Shown here: piece by piece, positions 58,631 to 64,000 of the stretch
Layout: every line of letters begins with the position of its first letter
How positions within the stretch are numbered: the stretch's first letter is position 1
Origin: Pseudomonas flexibilis
GTDB taxonomy: Bacteria; Pseudomonadota; Gammaproteobacteria; Pseudomonadales; Pseudomonadaceae
DNA: 64,000 nucleotides
Reading direction: 5' to 3'
NCBI RefSeq assembly: GCF_000802425.1
Contig: NZ_JRUD01000024.1
Coordinates: 62,001-126,000, forward strand
Program-made: the position numbers and the translations under genes
Notes under the pieces: model-generated
What the model was told of the DNA's origin: nothing
The model's input: only the letters and a program-made list of their open reading frames with translations
Databases searched by the model: none

Positions 58631-60727
58631 ATGGCTCACGGAGGAGCGACTGGCAGTGCGGCGGAAGAGCTGATCCAGCGCGGCTATCAGGCGCTTTCCG
58701 CAACCGACCGACGGGCGCTGCTGCGCCCCTACCAGGACAATCGGTTTCGTGACGACGTGCAGGGCATGCGCGCCCTGGGCGCCCTGCTGATCCTGATCTT
58801 CCACCTGTGGGTCCACAAGGTATCCGGCGGCGTCGACGTGTTCTTCGTGGTGTCCGGCTACCTGATGGCCGGCCTGCTGCTGCGCCAGGCCGCCAATGGC
58901 GGGCGCCTGCGACCGATCGAGTTCTGGGCCGGCGTGGTCAAGCGGGTGGCCCCGGCGGCGTATCTGGTCCTGCTGTGCACCCTGCTGTTTGGCTATCTGT
59001 ACGTTCCTGCGCCGCTCTGGCGCACCGTGATCGACGACCTGCTGTTCAGCGCCCTGCAGCTGGAGAATCTGCACCTGATGCGCAGCGGCGCGAACTATCT
59101 GGATCGCCACATGCCGCCCAGCCCCTTCCAGCAGTTCTGGGCGCTGTCCATGCAGATGCAGTTCTATCTGCTGCTGCCCGGCTTGCTGGGCGTCGCCCTG
59201 TGGCTGGCGCGCCACTTCGGCTCCCGCTGGCCGCTGCTGCTGGTCATCGGCGGCGGGGCCCTGCTCTCCTTCGCCTATGGCCTGTCGGCCACCGAGGCAA
59301 ACCCGGTGCGCGCCTACTTCAATCCTCTGGCCCGACTCTGGGAGTTTCTCGTCGGTGCCCTGCTGGCGCTGGCCTTGCCCCTGCTCTCGGGGCCCGGCCG
59401 CCGGCTGAGCCTGACGCTGTCTGGCCTGGGGCTGGTCCTGCTGCTGGGCACCGGCGTGTTGGTGCCTCGGGACATGCCGTTCCCGGGCGTGGCCGCGCTG
59501 CTGCCGGTGCTGGCCGCCGCCCTGCTGCTGTATGGCGGCGCCCGCCGCGAGGCCTCGGTAATCCAGCGACTGTTGTCCACCCGCCAGCTGGTGTACCTGG
59601 GAGGCGTGTCCTTCACCCTCTACCTGTGGCACTGGCCGGTACTGGTCTTCATGCTGCACCTGCACGGGGTCGATCAGGTCAACCTGCCGCAGGGCCTGCT
59701 GGTGATCGGGCTGTCGCTGCTGCTGGCCATCCTCACCAGCCTGCTGGTGGAGACACCGGCGCGTCGCATCCCGCGCAACCACCCCTGGCGCGCCTTCATG
59801 CTCGGTGTGCTGTGCCTGATGCCGGTATTCGCGCTCTGGGTAGGGGGCAAGCATGTGATTCTCGACCGGCTGCGCATGGCGGAACAGGGCGGCGAATCCC
59901 GGGGCTTCTTCACCGGCAGCCGCATCAGCCTGCAGGACAACGCCCGCAGCGTGTCGCTGGCGCGTTTCATGGGCGTCAAGCGCGACATCAGTCCCGCCGC
60001 GCGGGAAAGCTGTGACCGTGGCATGTTCAGCGCAGAGATCATCCTGTGCACCTTCGGCGACCTCGAAGCCGCGCCGCTGGTGGCGCTGGTCGGTGGTTCC
60101 CACGCTTCGCAATGGGAGCCGGCCTTCTCGGAGATCGGCCGCCGCTACGGGTTCCGGCTGGTCACCATTGTCATGTCGGCCTGCTCGCTGGGCTATCAGC
60201 CGGTGGCGTCGCGCAGCGAGGACTGCCGGCGGTGGAATGCCGGCCTGCTGCCGGTGCTGGCGGCGCTGCGGCCGAACGTGGTGATCACCACCGCGACCCG
60301 TTCCTTCTCGCCAGGCCGGGCGGACGCTGTCGAGTTTGTGCCGGACGGGTTGGTGGAAAGTCTGAGGAAGGTCCTGGCACTGGACATCCCGGTGATCGGT
60401 ATCCGCGACAATCCCTGGTTCCGCCGCGACCCCAGTGCTTGCGTCTGGCAGAACCCGGCGCGCGCCAGCCGCTGTGCGCGGCCGATGCAGGAGGTGCTGC
60501 TGGTGGTAAATCCGGCGCGCGCGCTGGAGGAGCGGCTGCCGGGCTTCCACGCCCTGGACCTGAGCCACCTGCTGTGTGTGGACGGGCGCTGTCCGGCGTA
60601 CTTCGACGGCCACCTGATGTGGCGCGATCGAGACCACCTGACACGCTCCTTCGTCCACTACATGGCTTCGGCCGTGCAGGCGGCGCTCGAAACCCAGGCG
60701 CCGGTGCTACCGCGGCGCGGGCCATAG
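58631..60727 (+). CDS. OafA/YrhL-type membrane acyltransferase with SGNH domain
   Basis: A 698-residue fusion. The N-terminal acyltransferase-3 domain (about residues 40-390) has ten or so TM helices, with FRDDVQGMRALGALLILIFH, GGVDVFFVVSGYL and the R-P-R-type GLLV loops. The C-terminal periplasmic SGNH hydrolase-like domain has VALVGGSHASQWE (GGSH, with the nucleophile Ser) and RDHLTRSFVHY (Asp...His). Such proteins O-acetylate LPS O-antigen or exopolysaccharide. The substrate is not evident, as there are no glycan genes nearby. A 36-residue hydrophilic N-terminal extension precedes the first helix. Confidence 0.9.
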   Translation: MAHGGATGSAAEELIQRGYQALSATDRRALLRPYQDNRFRDDVQGMRALGALLILIFHLWVHKVSGGVDVFFVVSGYLMAGLLLRQAANGGRLRPIEFWAGVVKRVAPAAYLVLLCTLLFGYLYVPAPLWRTVIDDLLFSALQLENLHLMRSGANYLDRHMPPSPFQQFWALSMQMQFYLLLPGLLGVALWLARHFGSRWPLLLVIGGGALLSFAYGLSATEANPVRAYFNPLARLWEFLVGALLALALPLLSGPGRRLSLTLSGLGLVLLLGTGVLVPRDMPFPGVAALLPVLAAALLLYGGARREASVIQRLLSTRQLVYLGGVSFTLYLWHWPVLVFMLHLHGVDQVNLPQGLLVIGLSLLLAILTSLLVETPARRIPRNHPWRAFMLGVLCLMPVFALWVGGKHVILDRLRMAEQGGESRGFFTGSRISLQDNARSVSLARFMGVKRDISPAARESCDRGMFSAEIILCTFGDLEAAPLVALVGGSHASQWEPAFSEIGRRYGFRLVTIVMSACSLGYQPVASRSEDCRRWNAGLLPVLAALRPNVVITTATRSFSPGRADAVEFVPDGLVESLRKVLALDIPVIGIRDNPWFRRDPSACVWQNPARASRCARPMQEVLLVVNPARALEERLPGFHALDLSHLLCVDGRCPAYFDGHLMWRDRDHLTRSFVHYMASAVQAALETQAPVLPRRGP

Positions 60728-60740
60728 CCGGATCGCCGGA

Positions 60741-61736
60741 TCAGCGCAGGTTGGTCAGGACGTCCAGGCTGCGCAGGCGCGCGGCGTTGTCGTAGAGGTC
60801 GCAGGTGAAGATCAGTTCGTCTGCCTGGGTGCGGTCGAGCAGCCGCTCCAGGCGCTCGCGAACCCGCTCGGGTCCGCCGATCACCGCCACGCCAAGGAAA
60901 TTGTTCACCGCCTCCTGCTCCTGGGGCAGCCAAAGGTCGCGCATGTCGGCCACTGGCGGCTGCATGCGCAGGCTGTGGCCGCGGATCAGCGCCAGCACGC
61001 GCTGGTACAGCGTGGTAGCCAGGTACTCGGCTTCCTCGTTGCTGTCCGCCGCCACCAGCGGCACGCCGAGCATCACCTGCGGGCGGTCGAGCACGTCCGA
61101 GGGCTGGAACTCCTCGCGGTACAGGGCGATGGCCTGGTGCATGTACTGCGGTGCGAAGTGCGAGGCGAACGCGTAGGGCAGCCCCTTGGCGGCGGCCAGA
61201 CGGGCGCTGAACAGGCTGGAGCCGAGCAGCCAGATCGGCACGCGGCTGTTGATGCCCGGCATGGCAATCACCGATTGCCCGGGCTGGCGCGGGCCGAGCA
61301 GGGCCTGCAGTTCCTCCACGTCCTGGGGGAAATCGTCCGGGCTGCCCAGACGATCGCGGCGCAGGGCGCGCGCGGTGAACGGGTCGGCGCCGGGCGCGCG
61401 GCCCAGGCCCAGGTCGATACGCCCCGGATAGAGCGCTTCCAGCGTGCCGAACTGTTCGGCGACCACCAGGGGGGAATGGTTGGGCAGCATCACGCCGCCG
61501 GCACCGAGGCGGATGCGCGAGGTGCCGGCGGCCAGATAACCGATCAGCACGGCGGTGGCCGAGCTGGCGATGCCGTCCATGTTGTGGTGTTCGGCCACCC
61601 AGAAGCGCTCGAAACCCAGCGACTCGGCATGCCGCGCCAGCGCCAGGGCATTGTGCAGGGCGTCGGCCGGCGTGCCGTCGTCACGGATCGGTGCCAGATC
61701 GAGGATGGAGAAACGGGTATCGGCAAGGCGACGCAT
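60741..61736 (-). CDS. LLM-class flavin-dependent oxidoreductase
   Basis: A 331-residue luciferase-like monooxygenase of the F420/FMN superfamily. It begins [20 protein letters not shown] and has [25 protein letters not shown] and [23 protein letters not shown]. Those are the usual signatures of the alkanal monooxygenase-like (LuxA-type) FMN family. The substrate is unknown. It converges on the acyltransferase gene with 13 bp between them. Confidence 0.93.
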   Translation of the reverse strand: MRRLADTRFSILDLAPIRDDGTPADALHNALALARHAESLGFERFWVAEHHNMDGIASSATAVLIGYLAAGTSRIRLGAGGVMLPNHSPLVVAEQFGTLEALYPGRIDLGLGRAPGADPFTARALRRDRLGSPDDFPQDVEELQALLGPRQPGQSVIAMPGINSRVPIWLLGSSLFSARLAAAKGLPYAFASHFAPQYMHQAIALYREEFQPSDVLDRPQVMLGVPLVAADSNEEAEYLATTLYQRVLALIRGHSLRMQPPVADMRDLWLPQEQEAVNNFLGVAVIGGPERVRERLERLLDRTQADELIFTCDLYDNAARLRSLDVLTNLR

Positions 61737-61754
61737 GGCGGGACTCCCGGTCGG

Positions 61755-62168
61755 TCAAAACGGCCCGCAGCGTACCACTTCCGCGCGGGCCAGCGGCTCG
61801 GTGCCGTCCTGGTCGTATAACCAGCCCTGGGCCTTGAGGGCCAGCGGGCGGGCTTCGAAACGATAGTCCCGGCCGGCCTGGAAGTGGGCATAACGCAGGC
61901 GCAGCTCGCAGGTGACCCGGCGCGGCTCGCCGAACAGGCCGCTGCCCTGCCGGCTGTCGTACTGGTAGCGCAGTTGCAGCTCATGGGTGCCGGGCGCCAC
62001 GTCAACATAGCGACCGTCGGCGAGCCGCTGCCCGTCCAGTCGCTGGGCGCTCAGCACATCGGCCGGGGCGGCGCGTAGGCTGATCCGCGCCTGCCCGGGA
62101 TCGGCCGGCGGGACCGGTGCGGCGCAGGCGCCGAGCAGCAGTCCGAGCAAGGACGCGACGGGGCGCAT
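61755..62168 (-). CDS. Small lipoprotein, paralogue of the next gene
   Basis: A 137-residue lipoprotein. The start is ATG 62168 (MRPVASLLGLLLGACAAPVP), with a lipobox LLGAC at about residue 15. A beta-rich domain holds VAPGTHELQLRYQYD, RRVTCELRLRYAHFQAGRDYRF and one more Cys near the end (VVRCGPF), making a likely disulphide. It starts 1 bp after the similar upstream lipoprotein gene ends, so the two are one operon. Function unknown. Confidence 0.82.
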   Translation of the reverse strand: MRPVASLLGLLLGACAAPVPPADPGQARISLRAAPADVLSAQRLDGQRLADGRYVDVAPGTHELQLRYQYDSRQGSGLFGEPRRVTCELRLRYAHFQAGRDYRFEARPLALKAQGWLYDQDGTEPLARAEVVRCGPF

Positions 62169-62169
62169 G

Positions 62170-62577
62170 CTAGCCGCCGCGACAGCCCTGTTCCGCGCCG
62201 CGTGCGACCAGGCGGTCGTAGGGATCGTACAGGCGGATCCAGGGTCGGAAGCCATGCTGCCCGGCTTGCAGGCGGTAGCGTTGGCCTGGGGTAAAGTCGT
62301 CGTACGCCAGGGTCAGCCGGCAATCGCGACGGTGGGGAGTGTCCCCGCCGATGTCGCGGGGATTGACGTCGAACTGGTAGCGCACCGCCAACTGGTGGGC
62401 GCCGGGCGCCAGCCGGAAGTGGTTCTTGCGCCACGGCGAGCCGTCCAGCTCCAGGGTGACCAGGCGATTATCGGCGGCGCTTTGCAGGTCGACCCAGGCG
62501 CGCTCGGCGTCGGGGCCCGACAGCAGGGAGCAGCCCGGTAGGACCAGCAGGCAGAGACTCAGCAGGGTGACGCGCAT
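62170..62577 (-). CDS. Small lipoprotein, paralogue of the previous gene
   Basis: A 135-residue lipoprotein. The start is ATG 62577 (MRVTLLSLCLLVLPGCSLLS), lipobox LPGC with Cys16. Its domain shows LAPGAHQLAVRYQFD and RRDCRLTLAYDDFTPGQRYRLQ, clearly the same family as its neighbour at 61755-62168, so the pair arose by tandem duplication. A second Cys lies near the end (EQGCRGG). Its start codon overlaps, in opposite direction, the proposed start of the aminopeptidase gene. Confidence 0.82.
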   Translation of the reverse strand: MRVTLLSLCLLVLPGCSLLSGPDAERAWVDLQSAADNRLVTLELDGSPWRKNHFRLAPGAHQLAVRYQFDVNPRDIGGDTPHRRDCRLTLAYDDFTPGQRYRLQAGQHGFRPWIRLYDPYDRLVARGAEQGCRGG

Positions 62578-63733
62578 GATGGACTCCGGTCGACGGCGTA
62601 GGGGGCCAGGAAAACCTACAGCGGCCAGCGGGAAAGCGCGGCGATTCAGGGTTCTCGACCGCTGGTCCTGCCGTGCGGTTCCCTGGCTGCTGTGCCTCTG
62701 GCTGAGCGGTTGCGTCAATCTTGGCTACTACCACCAGATGGCAACGGGCCAGCTGCAACTCCTGCGCCAGCGTGAGCCGATCACTCAGGTGCTTTCCGAC
62801 CAACGGCGCGACCCGCAGCTGCGCGCGCGTCTGGGCGTCGCCGTGCAGGCCCGGCATTTCGCCAGCCAGGTGTTGGGGCTGCCCGACAACCGCAGCTACC
62901 TGAGCTACGTCGAGCTGGACCGGTCCCATGTGCTCTGGAGTCTGATGGCCACGCCGGAATTTTCCGTGGAGGCCAGTCCGCAATGCTTCCCGCTGGCCGG
63001 CTGTGTGGCCTACCGGGGCTACTTCCGCCTCGAGCTGGCCGAAGCCGCCGCCGCGCGGCTACGCGCCCGCGGCCTGGATGTGTGGCTGGGCGGCGTGGAC
63101 GCCTACTCGAGCCTGGGCTGGTTTGCCGATCCGCTGCTCAGCAGCATGCTGCGCCGCGACGACGAGCAACTGGCCGGGTTGATCTTCCACGAACTGGCGC
63201 ACCAGCGCTTCTACCTGCCGGGCGACACGGCGTTCAACGAGTCCTACGCCAGCTTCGTGGAGCGTCAGGGCTTGCGCGAGTGGCGCGCGCGGCGTGGCCT
63301 GCCGGCGCCCGATGGCGCGGCGGAGCAACGGCACCGGGCGTTCGTTGTGCTGATTCTGGACACCCGCGAACGCCTGCGCGTGCTCTATGCCGCGCCGCGC
63401 TCGGTGGAGGCGCTGCGTCAGGCCAAGGCCGAGGCCTTGGCACAGTTGCGGGCCGACTACCGCCGGCTGCGCGAGGCCGACCAGGTGGCCAATTTCGACC
63501 GTTTCATGGCCGGGCCGCTGAACAACGCCAGCCTGCTGCCCTTCGCGCTGTACGACCAGTGGGTGCCGGCCTTCGCGCGGCTGTTCGCCGAGGTGGGCGA
63601 GGACTGGTCGGCCTTCCACGAGGCGGTGCGCCAGCTCGGCGGGGTGTCCGCCGAGCAGCGCCGCAGCCGGCTGGCTGCATTGCAGGGGGGCGGGGAACTC
63701 GACCGGCCGCCGACGGGAACGGAAAACCCGTAG
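62576..63733 (+). CDS. Zinc aminopeptidase-like lipoprotein (PF10023 type)
   Basis: A protein of about 385 residues. The zinc motif HELAHQ with the catalytic Glu is followed by NESYASFVERQGLREW, as in the predicted aminopeptidase family PF10023. The N terminus contains a hydrophobic stretch and lipobox (AVPWLLCLWLSGC), so the protein is probably membrane-attached. The start is uncertain: ATG 62576 or 62579 gives a long basic leader before the signal. These starts overlap the start codon of the divergent lipoprotein gene. No better downstream ATG/GTG before the signal was found. Confidence 0.8.
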   Translation: MMDSGRRRRGPGKPTAASGKARRFRVLDRWSCRAVPWLLCLWLSGCVNLGYYHQMATGQLQLLRQREPITQVLSDQRRDPQLRARLGVAVQARHFASQVLGLPDNRSYLSYVELDRSHVLWSLMATPEFSVEASPQCFPLAGCVAYRGYFRLELAEAAAARLRARGLDVWLGGVDAYSSLGWFADPLLSSMLRRDDEQLAGLIFHELAHQRFYLPGDTAFNESYASFVERQGLREWRARRGLPAPDGAAEQRHRAFVVLILDTRERLRVLYAAPRSVEALRQAKAEALAQLRADYRRLREADQVANFDRFMAGPLNNASLLPFALYDQWVPAFARLFAEVGEDWSAFHEAVRQLGGVSAEQRRSRLAALQGGGELDRPPTGTENP

Positions 63734-63735
63734 CC

Positions 63736-63775
63736 GGGGCTTCAGCCGCGACGCTTCAGGCGTGGCGCCCCATCG
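63736..63775. repeat. REP-like sequence before the end of the window
   Basis: GGGGCTTCAGCCGCGACGC starts at 63736 and its core GCTTCAGCCGCGA (63739-63751) recurs at 49837-49849. A second GCTTCAGGCG (63754-63763) follows immediately. This motif type is common between convergent Pseudomonas genes. The copy here is short. Confidence 0.4.
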
Positions 63776-63793
63776 CGGCAGAAGTCCGCCGAT

Positions 63794-64000
63794 CTAGGCG
63801 GCCTGGCTGCCCAGAAAGGCGCTGCGCAGCGCGTCCAGGCTTTCGAAATGCCAGTCCGGCGCCTCGGCCAGCAGCTCCTCGCGGCTGCCGAAGCCGTAAC
63901 CCACGGCGGCGCAGGCCAGGCCGTTGTGACGGGCGCCGATCAGGTCGTGCTTGCGGTCGCCGATCATCAGCGTGCGCGCCGGGTCCAGCGCTTCGCTCTC
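63794..64000 (-). CDS. HAD-family phosphatase, phosphoglycolate-phosphatase-like (partial; 5' end outside window)
   Basis: The 3' part of a leftward gene, of which 68 residues are in the window. The visible piece reads DPARTLMIGDRKHDLIGARH, the HAD motif IV GDRKHD with the magnesium-binding Asp, then GLACAAVGYGFGSREELLAEAP. This is the typical end of a Gph-type phosphatase, likely an orthologue of the P. aeruginosa PA0065-type gene. The stop is TAG at 63794-63796. Confidence 0.8.
   Translation of the reverse strand, partial: ESEALDPARTLMIGDRKHDLIGARHNGLACAAVGYGFGSREELLAEAPDWHFESLDALRSAFLGSQAA

Noticed and set aside
58310-60658. A 782-codon frame on the minus strand opposite the OafA-like gene.
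   Set aside because: It is a Gln/Gly/His-rich shadow frame without motifs. The plus-strand protein has clear acyltransferase and SGNH motifs.

Overview
The window is chromosomal DNA from a high-GC gammaproteobacterium. It is almost certainly a Pseudomonas, because it carries the replication-origin neighbourhood in the arrangement known from that genus: glmSRU - atpIBEFHAGDC - parAB - rsmG - mnmG - mnmE - yidC/yidD - rnpA - rpmH - oriC - dnaA - dnaN - recF - gyrB - (PlsC, gmhB, glyS, glyQ, tag, LpxL-like, PilZ) - trkA/rsmB/fmt/def - dprA/tsaC - qor/hemF/aroE - trpAB/trpI. Protein sequences are close to P. aeruginosa orthologues as I remember them, but several intergenic regions and the pqi, RcnB-like, outer-membrane-barrel and lipoprotein genes suggest another species. 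I do not attempt a species call. No rRNA, tRNA, CRISPR array, prophage or intact insertion sequence was seen.

Left part (1-9.4 kb): the 3' end of a membrane protein gene, a leftward pqiABC-type operon for an MCE lipid-transport system with PqiA split into two genes and a trailing DUF3313-like lipoprotein, then glmS (its 3' end is the Tn7 attachment site, unoccupied here), the DeoR-type regulator glmR, and glmU. Together glmS and glmU supply UDP-GlcNAc.

Centre-left (9.4-21 kb): the full leftward F1Fo ATP synthase operon with a recognisable sigma-70 promoter before atpI and a strong hairpin between atpE and atpF; then parB, parA, rsmG and mnmG. AtpE is an unusual 79-residue c subunit, and ParA has Ala in place of the usual second Gly of its Walker A motif.

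Origin (21-32 kb): DnaA boxes occur both between mnmE and mnmG and between rpmH and dnaA. The two regions share a module with identical internal spacing: a DnaA box, 7 nt, then a short hairpin. Rightward dnaA-dnaN-recF-gyrB follow. Two parS palindromes lie inside the recF coding sequence, one perfect and one with a single mismatch, close to the parAB genes that would use them.

Right of gyrB (32-64 kb): a 399-bp gene-free stretch holds a likely rightward small RNA with four clusters of AAYAAYAA-type motifs and a strong terminator. This architecture resembles the Crc/Hfq-titrating CrcX/Y/Z RNAs. Then follow a GST, a globin-coupled diguanylate cyclase, membrane-lipid and heptose enzymes, glycyl-tRNA synthetase, tag, a PilZ protein and a queuosine-precursor transporter preceded by a probable preQ1-I riboswitch. 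After these come trkA-rsmB-fmt-def, a LysM protein, dprA, tsaC, qor, hemF, aroE, small envelope proteins, trpBA with its divergent activator trpI, dodecin, a DUF1161 protein, an OafA-like acyltransferase, a luciferase-like oxidoreductase, two tandem paralogous lipoproteins, a zinc aminopeptidase and the 3' end of a HAD phosphatase gene. Four degenerate CGTAGGGTGG-type palindromic repeats sit in intergenic gaps between 41.9 and 51.9 kb.
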